Of a stretch of 64,000 nt of DNA, positions 47,501-60,441 are shown piece by piece. Origin of the DNA: Drosophila persimilis (taxonomy: Eukaryota; Arthropoda; Insecta; Diptera; Drosophilidae); assembly GCF_003286085.1 (NCBI RefSeq), contig NW_020825298.1:372001-436000 (forward strand), written 5' to 3'. The notes below the pieces were generated by a model that worked only from the letters and a program-made list of their open reading frames with translations, was not told the DNA's origin and searched no databases. Each line of letters begins with the position of its first letter. The stretch's first letter is position 1. The translations under genes and the position numbers were made by a program.

Positions 47501-50500
47501 GTCGGTCGCTAGTACTGAGGTGGGCTCATGGAAGTGCATGCGAGCAAATACTGCATTTGTAATAAAATTTATGCAAATTTGTAACATCAGACAGCGCCTT
47601 GAGTGTGCCATTCAACAGACAACGACTAGGACGTGGATGTGAAGCCTGACACTGGGATGCATCGCTGAAGCGATCCGCGGGAGGAGCCACAAATGTACGT
47701 TAGTAGACACCCGGCTGTTCGCCTGCTCGCCTGTTGGGCTGTTGGGCTGTTTGGCAGAGAGTCTATCAGCAAAACACCATTTACGGCCCGGGGCAAAGTG
47801 AAATGTGTGCAGCTAATTGAACTAATTTGAGCAGTGGAAAGCGGGTGCAGCTGCAAGAAATGTGACCATTTGTCAATCCCCTTAATGGCCCACGGAAGAA
47901 GGCACAGGAGAGGAACGCTATACCACACTACACGGCACGAAACGAAACAACACGACTCGGAGTGGATCGGAGTGGATCGGAGCGGAACAGTGATTAGAAA
48001 AAGGATGGCAATAAATTTGCGTAAAATTCCAAACCCGATCTGTCCTGAAACTGGCGACATTTTGATTGAAAGCCAGCCGCAAGACAATCTCTCCGTTTCC
48101 ATTTCCGTTCATGCCACGCGGTTTCTCTGCTTCTCTGTTTCTCTACGCTTTAATTGAGTTTCGTTTCAATCGGTCATGAGGCCAAAGCATGCCACTCGCA
48201 GAAGACTAGAAATCGACACTAAGCACCAGTCCATTACTATTATAGTCCCTTACTGCCGATTGTTCTGGCTGTTCCAAATTTCGCAGGTATGTATTGGGGA
48301 CCGGATGAAGGCACAGTCATGGCATCCAGTGTGGCCAGCGGAGGCTGGTGAATACTTAAATATAACGCAAATAGCGCAAAAAAAAATTGAAAACATGACA
48401 ATCGTTTTAAATCAATGAAACAATGAATTGATTGAAACCCTCTTCGCACGCGAGCAACAGCCACAGATACATCCACTAAAGCATAGTTCCTTGTACCAGC
48501 GACGCATGTGTGTGTGACTCTGGGGAACGCTGGCTTAAACGTTGCTTCGTGCCCCATGAAGTTGCTGCTGCTGGCTGCACGAAACTGGAACTACAGCGCG
48601 CACATTTGCATGCGTACATTGTTGGCATACCTACGCATACAACGTGTCTGTCGAGGCCATGCCACGAACACGCGGACGCGGTCGCAGATGCCGAAAATGG
48701 GGATCAGTACTGGCTTGTATCGAGCTCGGTAGGAGGTGGAGGAGGAGAAGGAGAAGAGCAGTGCAGGGAAAGGGCCGACCATTCCGATGGCTGGCTGCAA
48801 GCAGAGCAGCTCAGCATTATTTTCCTTTATTTTTATTCTTGCTTTACTTCTGCATGCTTTCTGCCAGAAAACCAGTAAAAGAAGGCCAGAAGTTGAGTTC
48901 TTCGCGTCTGTGCCATGCCCTTCAGCCGAAGCTTCCCCACTGGTGGTAGAAGCTGGGCCGATGCTGTGAAGAGGCCCTGACTCCTGGCGTGTAGGGTACC
49001 AGCAACATCAACATATACAGCACCAGCACCAGCCATAATTAAAGGCATCTGCCAATGAAGCATCTTATTATAATTCTATCCCTGCGGCCCATTTATGCAG
49101 GCAGCTCTGCGTTGTAAAATATTTTCTCGATACACAGGTCTGGTTGGTTTCTTTTCCTCATCACCTCCCCCCGCGACCATACTCCTCTATCAAATTCATT
49201 CAGCAGATATCAGGAGAGCAGCTTAGGGACGCCGAATCCGCCTGTTGTTTGCCTGTTAATTTGCATTTCAAGGCATAGCCGCAACTGCATGTAGAATATC
49301 CGAACCGAACCGATCCGAACTGGGGCTCAGGCTTCAGATCACTTGGAGTTGGAGTTCCTTGGAGCACCGGCTGGCGTGTAATCAACATTTCATATCAGCA
49401 CAAGACATTAAAAGCGCATTAGTGCGGTCTCGACTTGCACTGATAAGCCGGCCCTTAAAGCTGGCCCAGTAATGGCCGCCACAATGGGCCAGGCAGAAGG
49501 TAAGGCAAAAGTCATAGCTCTGCATCTGCATCTGCCCTCTGCATCATGCGAGTGGAATGTGAATGTGAGGATATGGGGATGTGGACTTACCTTTGTGTGC
49601 GCTGTGCGCGGCTGTCCGCCTAGAGCGATGGCGTAGACCTCCACCTCATAGCTGTTCGGCCCTGCCTCGCGGTCCAGTTCGGCCGCTGTCGAGAGTATCC
49701 CCAGCTTTGCATCAATGTCGAACAATCGATCCACTTGCACCGGCAGGGCGCTGTTCCCCGCCGCAGTCACATTCGTCACAAAGTACTCGATTTCGGAGCC
49801 ATGCAGATGGGCATTTACCGTGAGGATGCTGGTGCCGATTGGCTCGTTCTCATAAACAGAGCCGGACAATGCGTCGGGCTGTTCGAAAATAGGTACGGAT
49901 AGATCGCTACCCGGCATGCCCGGCGTGATGATCGTTATGTACACCTCGCTGCTCTTGCGTTCGCTTTGCACCGCCTCGTCGGTGGCCTTTAGGGTGAGCT
50001 GGTGGCGAATTTCGCGCTTATACTGGGCCCCTGGGCTGAAGGTGATGATGCCCGTGTTGCGCTGCAGCCGGAATAGCTCCTGCTGGCCGCTTACGATCTC
50101 GTATGTAACAAGGCCATTGCTCGAGGAGTCGGCGTCCCGGGCTTGAACCTGTATCACGGGTTCCTCCCTATTGCCTTGCAGCTTCAGTGGCAGGATGGCC
50201 GCATTCATGGACACAAAGATAGGGGCATTGTCGTTGATGTCCTCGACAATCACCGTAACGAGCTTCTCGGTGGAGAGCTGTCTGCTCGAGGGTTGTGCCC
50301 GATCGGTGGCCACAACCGTGAGCCGGAAAGTATCTATGGACTCGCGGTCGATCTCCCGGAGCGTGTGGATGACTCCAGTCTCCGTGTTGATGCCGAAGTG
50401 GCGTCCGCCCGTCAGCTCGGGCTCCTGCCTGCTAATGGCGTAGCTCACTTTCCCGTTTAGGCCCGAGTCGGGATCGTCCGCTGTGACTGTCACTATCGGT

Positions 50501-53500
50501 GTCTTCAGAGCAATGCCCTCTTTGATTTGCCGCACAATCGCCGTGCTGGGGAAGATGGGCGGATTGTCGTTGTCGTCCACGACCACCACGTTGTAGAGCA
50601 CAGTGGTGGACAGCGATGGAGTGCCGCAGTCCGAGGCCGTGATGTTGAGCGTGTAGCTGGTGATGTCCTCGTAGTCGAGCGCCTTGTGCAAATAGAGGCT
50701 GCCACTCACGCTGTCGATGTGGAAGGTGTCCCTACGGTTGCCCGCCGAAATGCTGAAGACCACCTGGCTGTTGACGCCCTGGTCGGAATCGCTGGCCCGA
50801 AAGCGCATCAGTTCCGTGCCACTAGGGCTGGTCTCCAACACCGACACCTCGCTACTCGACTGCGTGAACTCTGGGGCATTGTCGTTTTCGTCCAGCACCA
50901 CAATGCTGATGGTGGCATTCGAGCTGAGGGGCCCCTTCAGGGCTGCGTCCCGGGCTTCGACGATTAGGTGATGCACATCCTGGGACTCGCGATCCAGCTT
51001 TCGGGCCAGCGTCAGCTGTCCCGTGGCACTGTCCAGGCTGAACAACCCCGCCCCGTTGCCCTTCGCAAGGAAGTAGTACACATCGCCGTTGAGGCCCTCA
51101 TCCGCGTCCTGGGTGAACACGTGCATGATGTGCGTGCCCTCGGAGGCTCCCTCGGAGATGGTCACATGGTACGGGGCACGCAGAAACTCGGGGGCATTGT
51201 CGTTGACATCCGTGACAATCACCTTCACCTTTACCTTGTCGTGCAGCCGCGGACTGCCGTTGTCCGTGACCATGGCTTCCAGCATCAGGAAGTTGCCGAT
51301 TCCTCTCGAGGCACTGCGCTCCTCCTCGCTGCTTTCTGTGTTCCGGTTCTCTTTCACCAGGGCCTCCCGATCAAAGGGCCTGAGGGTCCTGATGAAGCCG
51401 TTGCGCGTATCTATCATAAAATCCTGTGTCTGGGTGGAGAGTGTAAAGCTCAGCTCTGCGTTGCGGCCAATGTCCCGGTCCACGGCCAGCAGCTTGCCAA
51501 CGAACGTGTCCGCGGGGGCGTTCTCCGGAATGCTGAAGGTGAACGTGCTGTTGGTGAACTGGGGCGCATTGTCGTTCTCATCGATGACATGGATGACCAC
51601 GGGCACAACGGAGGAGCGTGAGGGGTCGCCCGAATCTTGACAGGACACCGTCAGGGCGTAGTAGTCGCGCTCCTCCCTGTCCAGGGGGGCACGAACAAAC
51701 AAATAACCGTCCGGAAACACGCCAAACATGCGATCCGCGTTTCCCTCAATGATTTCGTACGATATGCGACCGTTCTCTCCCAGATCGATGTCGGTGGCGG
51801 CCAGTGCAAAGAATCGCGTATTCACCTTGGTCGTCTCCAGAAGCGAGGTCTCGTACGAGGTGTGGTCGAACACGGGCGTGTGATCGTTCACGTCGGCAAT
51901 ATGCACCAGGAGGCTCAGCCTGTTGGACAGCGGAGGGGTTCCCGCATCCGTGGCCATCAGCTCCACGTGCAGAGTGGAGCCCGGCTCCGCTCGGACTGGA
52001 CGCTGCAGGTACAACACTCCCGTCACTGGTCCTATTCGGAACTGCTGGTCGGGGTTGTGGGTGAGGTTGTAGCTGACGCGACTGTTGATGCCAGCGTCCC
52101 GGTCCCGGACCCGTGACAAGTAAATCTCCTGCCCCACAGCAGCGTTCTCTGGCAGCGCAATTGTTGGCTCTGCATCACGATCCAGAGCGAAGCTGGGCGC
52201 ATTATCGTTCAGATCGATGATCGCAATGTTGACATTGCACTTGCCATACACAATGCCAGGGCCAGTCCTAGAGTTAGGACTGAAGCTGGAACTAGAGCTG
52301 GATGCCAAGATAACCAGGCGATAGTATGATTGCTCTTCTCGATCGATGGGGCGTGCGGTGGTGATGCGGCCACTGTTGGCATCGATGGCAAAATTACCAG
52401 CCCTGTCCCCATGGATAATGATGTACTCGATGGCTGCGACCTGCCCCTTAACCTTAACCTGCACCAGCCCCACCTCGCGGCCCAGGCGCGCCGGCTGCTG
52501 CTCGTGATCCTCAGAAAGGTGGAACTCGTAGGCACCCTGGCTGCCACACTCCAGCTCTGTCTCTATCTTCGACTGCAGCACAATGTCCACCACAGCGTCC
52601 TGTCCACTCCGTCGCTGGCCAGAGTCCCGCGCCGAGACCAGCAGCTTGTAGTGGGGCTTTGTGGCGGTGCGTGCCCTGTCAGCAATGTCGCCACGCAGCA
52701 TGACAGCGCCAGAGTGCGCGTCAACCTGGAACACGCCCTCGCCACCTGACTCCAAGGTGTATGTAATTAAGGCATTATCGCCCTCGTCCCGATCTGTGGC
52801 CGTGACATGGAGCAGCGTTCGTTCCTTTGCCATCCCGTTTTCGTTCTCCTTCTCATTGGCCTGGCCATGACCATCTACGATGTCATCCACGTCGCTGAAC
52901 GTGTAGATGTAGTGCTGGGGATAAAACTCGGGATCGTTATCGTTGATATCTAAGACGCTCAAGTAGACGGTAGCCGTGGCCGACTGTGGTGTGGGTGCAC
53001 CCTGGTCGCGGGCGATCACAAAAATTTCATAATTCGCCATTGTCTCACGATCGAGTGTCTTGCGCGTCGTTAATTGGCCCGTTATGGAGTCGATTGCGAA
53101 CTGCTGCTGATAGAGACGCTCCACGCTGGGCGCCAGCGAGAATGCGACAGAGCCGTTCGTTCCCTGGTCGTGATCGGTGGCAGTCAGCGTGCATACCAGG
53201 CTCTGGGGTGCCACGTCCTCGCTGAGGCTGACGTTCAGCTGTTGCTGGCCGAACTGCGGGGCCTCGTCGTTCTCGTCCAGAACGGTCACCTTCAGCTGCG
53301 TGTAGGCGAACTTTGGATTGGGGCCGCCGTCGCGGGCCGAGATGCTCAGTTCCACGCTGTCCTTTATCTCCCTGTCCAGGGCACCGGCAGTGGCAATCAG
53401 GCCCGTGGCAGCGTCAATCGAGAACCACTTGAGCTCGTTTCCCGAGAGGATCTCGTAATGGACTTGCGCATTGACGCCCGTGTCCTCATCCGTGGCCGTT

Positions 53501-55224
53501 ATCGAGGCCACGTAGCTCCCGGTAGGCGCCAGTTCGCTGAGCACCGCCGAATACTCGGACTTCTCAAACACTGGCTCGTGGTCGTTCACATCGTTAACGT
53601 CTATGATCAGGTGGGCCGTCGTGATGCGTGCCGGCGTGCCCCTGTCCATGGCCACGACAGTCAGGTTGTACTTCCCAATCTCCTCCCGATCGAGCACTCC
53701 GTTCACGCGCACAATGTGGAAGAGCGGCGTCTTCTCCAGGCGGAAGTGGCCCAGCTCGTTGCCAGAGACGATCCGGGTGGTTGTCTCTCCGTTGAGGCCA
53801 TCGTCCGAGTCAATCACAGACACAGCGGCCACGACGGTGCCATTCACGGCGTTCTCATCGACGGTGGCCACACTGCCGGTGGGCGGAAAGTACTGGAATC
53901 GAATGATGGGATCGTGGTCATTTGTGTCCAAGAGGTTCACCGTCACATACGTGCGCCCGTCCTGTCGCGGGGAGCCATGGTCCCGCGCGAACACCGTGAA
54001 AACACAGCTTTTCTGACCACCGCCTCTGCCATTCTGCTGCGTCTGCTGGGGGCAGTTGACGCGCTCCGTGGTGGATATAACGCCCGTCTCCGGATCCACT
54101 GTGAACTGATGCTCCGTTTCGGCCAGATAGTACGTCAGCTTGCTGTTGTCGCCCAGGTCGTTGTCCGATGCCATGACAGTGACCACCGGGGTGCCGGCTA
54201 CAGCAGTCTCGTTCAGCGAAACATTGTAGTCGCTGTGGTCGAAGATGGGCGGATTATCATTCACGTCCAGAATGGTGACGTTCACCTGCAGAAAACCCAG
54301 GCGGGGCGGGGAACCACCGTCCCGGGCCGATATATTCAGCTGGTAGCTGCCTCGCGACTCGCGGTCTAGATTTCCCGTCGTCTCCAAGTGCAGGTAGGAT
54401 GTATCCCCGCTTGGGTTTGTGGTGGTAGCCAGACGGAACTTGTGGTCCACGTTGCCGTTAACAATCTCGTACTGATCGGTGACTCCGTTTTCGCCAGTGT
54501 CCGCATCGGTGGCCGCGTCCAGCAGCAGCCGCGTGCCCGACACGGCGCTCTCGGAAAAAGAAACCGCGATGCTGGGCTCAGGAAACTCTGGCGCATTATC
54601 GTTAATGTCGAGTACCTTGATGCGCACCTCTATGGGGTATGTGGGCTGCGAGGAGAGCACCACCAGGTCGTAGTGATCGCGCATGCCCTCGCGATCAAGC
54701 ACTAGGTTCGTCTTCACCTCCCCTGTGACGGGGTCCAGTGAGAACTCGCGCGGGGGCTCGTTGAAGCGGTACGTGAACTTCGGCTTGGTGGGTATGAAGC
54801 CCACCAGGGTGCCACGCGGCTGCCCCTCGAGCACCTCAAAGTCCGCACTGGTGTCCACCGCTCGGGACTGCATCTCGGCCGCCGGCGAGGAGCTCCGTCG
54901 CCTAGGAAAGGCCGCGTACTGTTCGTAGGTGGTGGCGTAGCTACGCCCTCGGGGCGCCAGTAGCTCGAGTGTGGGGCCCAGCTTGATGTCCCCCGCTTGA
55001 CAGCAGGATTCCATGGACAGCCACAGGAAGAGGAGCAGCAGGGGAGCCCAAACTCCAGCCTGCTCCCTTCTGCGTCCACGGAGCCGCCAGTCCATCGTCT
55101 CTTTGGAGCTCCTGGGAGCTGGTATTGGACGTAGTGGGCCGTATTCCTTAAATTTCGCACTTTCTTGTTCGCTTCTTTCCCTTCCCCTTCTCCTTTGTCT
55201 TTGTCTACTTTTCAACTTTTTCAT
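35580..55224 (-). CDS. ft: Fat, giant atypical cadherin
   Basis: Seven coding exons (55224-49591, 46491-46183, 46127-45894, 45824-45623, 45554-45262, 44757-38429, 38349-35580) join in phase into about 5256 residues; D. melanogaster Fat is 5147. A signal peptide (WAPLLLLFLWLSM) follows ATG 55224 or, more economically, ATG 55095. Tandem cadherin repeats with DxNDN calcium motifs (34 in the family) fill residues ~100-4030. EGF repeats (39350-38815), a laminin G domain across the exon 6/7 junction, another EGF-like unit (~38150), a second laminin G (38000-37400), one membrane segment (37316-37239, IGITLVIVFFVILVVAILGS) and a 550-residue cytoplasmic tail ending EEYV follow. Known role: receptor for Dachsous, acting in Hippo growth control and planar polarity, with cadherin repeats phosphorylated by Four-jointed. 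The frame is intact throughout. Confidence 0.97.
44758..45261 (-). other. Intron 5 of fat
   Basis: A 504-nt intron with GTAAGC donor and CGCCCCAG acceptor in phase 0. It holds AT-rich sequence and a short TATG repeat near 45020; no coding signal. Confidence 0.8.
46492..49590 (-). other. Intron 1 of the fat coding region, 3.1 kb
   Basis: Bounded by CAAAGGTAAGTCC and CTCCGGCAG, phase 0, between cadherin repeats. It contains three copies of a 9-bp unit (CCATTGTCA, 46945-46976), a C/T-rich run near 47205-47235, and no supported nested gene; ORFs up to 158 codons lack features. Its size suggests regulatory content. Confidence 0.75.
46945..46976. repeat. CCATTGTCA short tandem repeat
   Basis: Three and a half perfect 9-bp units inside intron 1 of fat. 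Confidence 0.85.
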
Positions 55225-55336
55225 TTGCTGTACACTTTTTCACTTTCTGCTTTGCTTTGCTCTCGGTGCATTTTAGATAATTTTCACGTCAGTTCACATC
55301 TTTCGAATGGTTTATCGATTCGTCAGTAAAATTCGC
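55225..55336 (-). other. Probable 5' UTR part of fat exon 2
   Basis: On the minus strand TATATATTTTTTCAG ends at 55337, a strong acceptor 112 nt upstream of ATG 55224. This implies at least one untranslated exon further upstream. Its donor was not identified; candidates lie between 58.5 and 60.6 kb. Confidence 0.55.
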
Positions 55337-55877
55337 CTGAAAAAATATATAAAATAAGAGTAATATTAGTACGAGTCGCATGTCCAGACTTTGTTTCAAT
55401 TTACTCATGGTCGATTAATGCGCCAATGAAGTTCATGTATCACCATGTGCTTGTTGGAATAACACTTTCAATTAACAAAAAACAGCAGCCATTTCATACT
55501 CCGTCGAGCATAAAATTGCATGCGCCACTCGGGCGGGTGCAAGCTGTTCGCTCTACGGTGCCCAGTGGCATATGAGGCGCGAAAGCGTAACCAGCGTTTT
55601 CCAGCGCCTAGCTGCACGACCGTGGAGCTCTCAGATAGGCCTTCATCTGTTCCCCATTTCCCCAGTTAATAAATCAACCCCTATTAGCCCACGCCTTCTC
55701 CAGGGACTGGGGATCTTTGCAGTCGAAATAAAAATACGGGCATATATTCGAACTGATTGAAGGCAAGCTAGGCAAGCGAGGCAAGTCTACGGCATAGAAG
55801 GCACCGCTCTTCTTTGGCTTTTAGGAAAATCTAATCAAGATTTAGGCGGCGTCTATTAATCAAATGAAATTCCAAAG

Positions 55878-55897
55878 CACACACACACACACACACA
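55878..55897. repeat. (CA)n microsatellite
   Basis: Ten CA units upstream of fat. Confidence 0.9.
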
Positions 55898-58800
55898 TGG
55901 AGACGGAGACACAGAGATGATGGGAAAACAGCCATCGCATCCATTAATACCATGCGCGTCAGCTTTGGACCAAATGAATGCTTTGTGGGGGCAATCTCTT
56001 GTTAGTTTTCGATTCTATAAGAGTATCAATACAAAGACAGGAGACCCACTGTCACTGCCCCGCCCCTGCCCAACTCAGCGAAGACCAAAAACCAAGAACA
56101 ACGTGCAACATTGTGTGTAGAATCGAGCTCTAAAACTGATTCGTATTCGTATTAACACTCGTATAGCGTAAAATCCCAAATGGACAGCGACAGCTGGTAG
56201 TGCTCGACCACGGGATACCCTTCCACTAACCCCGAGTGTGTTTAGCACGAGTGCTGTGTGGGGGTCAGTGATTGTTAGAAGTGATAATACGCCTTGAAGG
56301 GAAAGGGTATGAGACATCGTTAGATGGACTAACTAGACAAAAGTATGGCAGCGGACCCGCACTATCTGTCAGAATGTGGGCTGTGGATCAGATCTCTACA
56401 AGTATACATACGTAGCTGAAAATGCGTCGTAAATTTCGTTTTTGTTGTTCGAAGCGAAGCTTTTCAAGCCGAACCCGAACCCGTTCATTAATCTTCAAAA
56501 TCTACCTGCTCTAATGGTATTGTTGGTTGCTGCTGCTTATGCGACTGAGGCTGCTGCGGCTGCTGCTGGTTCTGGTGCTGTTCCTGGCAGTCTTCCATTT
56601 CGTTTTCGGTCGTTTGGTCTCTATCAAATATATTTTTTATTTCTTGGTGTTTTGTGTTCTTTATTGTGGGACCGGACCAAAACACACACACGAAGCCCAG
56701 GAAGGTCTGTGCCTTTCCCTGTCTCTTGTATCTATCGAATACCAAATACCGATTGCATTAGTAAGACGCTCAAAATCAGTTCCGAGTATTTCAAACTTTT
56801 GAAACTTCTCCCCCATATTCTTCTCTTCCTTCATGGCAGAGATGTTCCCAGCGTAAGTGAAAACCTCGGTGATATCGCCAGTCGGTCGAGCTTGAACTCT
56901 TCAAAGCTGACTCCGAAGAGTTCACTCTTTAATCATATTAGTGAACCCATCTGCGGGCATCGAGATTTAAATATTGGCCACATGAATGTCTCGAGAGGAA
57001 GGGAACGAGAGGCAAAAGCCATTTGTTTGATTGATGTATGCATATTGTTTTATCTGTCTCTTTTACACTTTCCCATACGCATCGCTGGCTTATGGCATAT
57101 CTGGTTTCCACGCCATTAATATCGATGCGATGGCGATGGCCATGGCTCTGCGGGCTATTTTTGAGAGCTCATAAATACCATATCTGTGCAAGATTTGACT
57201 GTGCCTCTGCCGGGCCTATACCGTATACTAAGCCGTATTTGCAATGCAAATTCAAATACACAACAAAGGGCAGACCATAAAAAAGATACAAGTATCGCTA
57301 GGACAGAACAGAACAGATATCTTTCGGCGACCAGAAACCGTCTTCGAAATTTCGTGAGGAACGCTCATTGGGGGAACGCCTGCAGGAACAGGCAGTGGCA
57401 GAGGCACTAACACACCCATGCACACCGCCAGATCCTTATTATTATGAATTTTTATTTTATTTGGGCTTTTCACTTTACATCTCACTACAACAAGTCAAAG
57501 CGAGCAGCGGAACAGTCCAGTAGAGCTCTGTGGAGTTTGGAGTTCGGGCTGGCCAAAGAAAACGTGTTTTCCATATTTCCATATTCATTTACATTTCGCT
57601 GCTGATCGGCGTGCAAGCGCAAGCGCAAGCCGATGCCAGGCACAGATACACACTCATACAATGGATACACCATGGAGAGGGGCTACAAGATTTTGAACAA
57701 AAAGGAATATTTTCTTGCTTCTTTCTTTGTCGATATTTCTTACAATAACAAAACTCACAACCATTTGAACCATTACGTGGCAACATTTTGTGCTCAACTC
57801 TCCGCTCAGCTCAGATCTCGGATCGGATGAAATCTGCTCACGGTCCCAGCTTTGGTTGAGCCCCAGCATCGTATCATCCGACAACAACAGAGGCCAACCT
57901 TTACTTCAACCACAACGACAGCGACAACGACAACGACAAGAGCAACAACTGCCCCTGCCTCTGGCCCTGCCTCTGCCTACGTTACCGTTGCCTTTGGCTT
58001 ATAATAATTCAACAATTAATCTTATTTGTGTTAGTCGCGTCAAGACGCGGCGCTGTCTGCCGCCTGCCTGCCTTCGCCAACCGCTCAGATGTACGAGTAC
58101 TCATATGTGTTGTACTATACATGCATATGTGCATGGTATGTACATACATATATTGTACATTCACATTCATCGTTTTTTTTTTTGCATACCACAATTGTAT
58201 TATACTGCTATGAATGCGATTGCATTAGCCAAAGTTGTTTGCACAGCGCGTGGGCGTGATCCCAGAATGGAAATGAGTGGAAAAGTGATTTGTTTCTGGC
58301 TGTTGGATTTTACGCAAATTTGTTGTTCTGGGTTTAGCATTGGTTCGGGTTATCGGATTCTCACTGCGGAACTTTCGCAAACGTAATGCCGCTGGCTGAA
58401 GGATCAGTCGAAATGAGCCCGAAATGGGAGACCAAATCAGTGTTAGTGCAATCTCATATATGCTAGCATATAATAGCATAGCTATGAATGTTTGTATGTA
58501 CATATGTACGTACATATATACAAGTACCTACCATTTTTCTTCACATTTTTAAATTCATTTTAGTGTTGGTGGGCTCGCACGGATACGGACACGGGAACAG
58601 GCGCGGATACCGATACCGATACCGATGGGGGCACACAAGCACGAACGCACAGAGGCACACACACACTTGCGGACATCTGAAATGGCTGCAGACGCAGCAT
58701 ATTTTTTTCTTTTAGCAAAACGTGTTTTGCTTCATTTTTCGCTCTTGTATATGGCTTGTTGCAGCAGTGGCTGCTCGCTGCAACGTTGTTGGAATTTTTC

Positions 58801-60401
58801 ACTTATAAAAATTTGCAACGGCGACACACAGATGTACATGCTCACACACAGGCGCAGCAGATACACGGATACACTTGGAGCAAGACTCTGGGAGCACTTA
58901 ATTTCCAGCTGCTTTGAATTTATATTTCAACAAATTGATTTGGATTTGTGCTCAGAGCAAACACCGCACTGCACAGAGACACATTGAGCAAAAGCCCTAT
59001 GTTCGGATACAGTGGCATGTATCTCCAGTTGGAGAAAAGCAAACCGAATCCAAGTCACTGACGCACCTTCACTTTTGTCAACCGTTTCACGCACGCGCGC
59101 CTTTTCGAATCGCAGAACTCGGCCCAAAGTCTCGCTCAGTGGTCGCAACGTAACTGAAAACTGAATGCCGAGCGCCACGAGTGGAGTTGCAAGCAGAGAT
59201 TATGAGCAGAGCGGGAGCCGAGCCAAGGCTGGAAAAGCCGACTGACAGGTTTAGGCAAAGAGAATCTCACACAGGGAGAGGGAGAGAGAAAAAGAGATAT
59301 ACTCTCCTGACCGCCATATACGTGCCAAATGTGGTAGCTTGTTCTTCTGCGCTCTTCTCTGCACTCTACCTGTTGTGGCAGCGGCATCGGCAGCGACAGC
59401 AGCAGCGGCAGCGGAGGCCTGCAACACATTTTTCACTTGTTGCAGTTTCGTTTTTCATTTTCTTGTTCGGAATTGTTGCCTGCGCTCTCTCTGGCCAGCT
59501 CTTCCATGAACCTATCCGATTCGCTCTCGCTGTGCCTTGGACTCTGGGGCACAGACGGAGCCAGAGCCAAAAGACAGAGCCGCCCCTCCGACTTAGGCCA
59601 TAATGCTGCCCCGTACTCGGGCGCATAGCCAGTCCGACAAGATTCAATAGCCACCGGCGACCCATACACAACAACAATAAAAATTACTTGCCTGCTGTAG
59701 AATGTACATAGAGTGTGTGGGGGGTGTGTGGATGCTTCACTTGCTCCTGTTGTTGCTGTTGTATTTGCTTTCGTTATTGTGCTCAGTCGTGCTCACTCGG
59801 TCCCACTCCGACTCCAACGCTAACTCTAAGGAGCTGGCATCCAAAGTTGAACGGGGAGAAGGAAACGAAAAACGATGACGACGAAGATGAAGATGAAGAC
59901 GAAGGCGAGGGCCTGCTCCCAGGTCGGGTTTGGTTTGCTTTAGGAATAAGAAATTCTTCTGTTTCTTCGGCGCTCTCTCTCTCTTCAACAACATCGGACC
60001 TCACTCCCTCTCTGGGGTCTCTCCTAGTCTCTCTCCATCGCTCTCTTTGTTGCGGGCACTTTTTATTTGGTTACTTCCCTGGATCGTCGGACCGTCTTGG
60101 GCAGCGCCGTAGAATTTTGTTTAGCATAGAAACTGGTTTCAAATTAAAATTATCGCTGGTCATTTTTCTTATGGTTAGTTGTCGTTTACTTCGCTGTTGT
60201 TGTCGTTGTTGTCGCCGCTGCTGCCGTTGTTGTTGTTACTGGTGCTGGAATTTCGGTGTTTGGTGTTTGGGACGGACCTGCGTTTTACTTCCCTTTACCG
60301 GGGTTGGACTGCTCTGCTATGCTGCTCGGGCTGGTGGTGTGAACTAGCTCTGCTCTGTCGCTGTCCATGTGATGCGTGTGTCGGACACCGGGCGCCCTAA
60401 A

Positions 60402-60441
60402 GTATGTATGTATATACATATATATATATTATGTATGTATG
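60402..60441. repeat. TATG/TATA microsatellite
   Basis: A 40-bp mixed TATG and TATA tract in the region upstream of fat, of the same type as the other TATGTA tracts in the window. Confidence 0.85.

Noticed and set aside
53074-54369. 431-codon ORF antisense to fat exon 1
   Set aside because: Its repeated VVDI-, VLVQ-type strings are the antisense of cadherin DxNDN motifs; a shadow of the coding frame.
57790-58386. 198-codon ORF upstream of fat
   Set aside because: The middle is a CAACGACAG repeat and a TATG microsatellite translated by chance.
59715-60347. 210-codon ORF rich in Cys and Leu
   Set aside because: It reads TGT/TGC and CTG triplet repeats; low complexity, no splice signals or conservation evidence.
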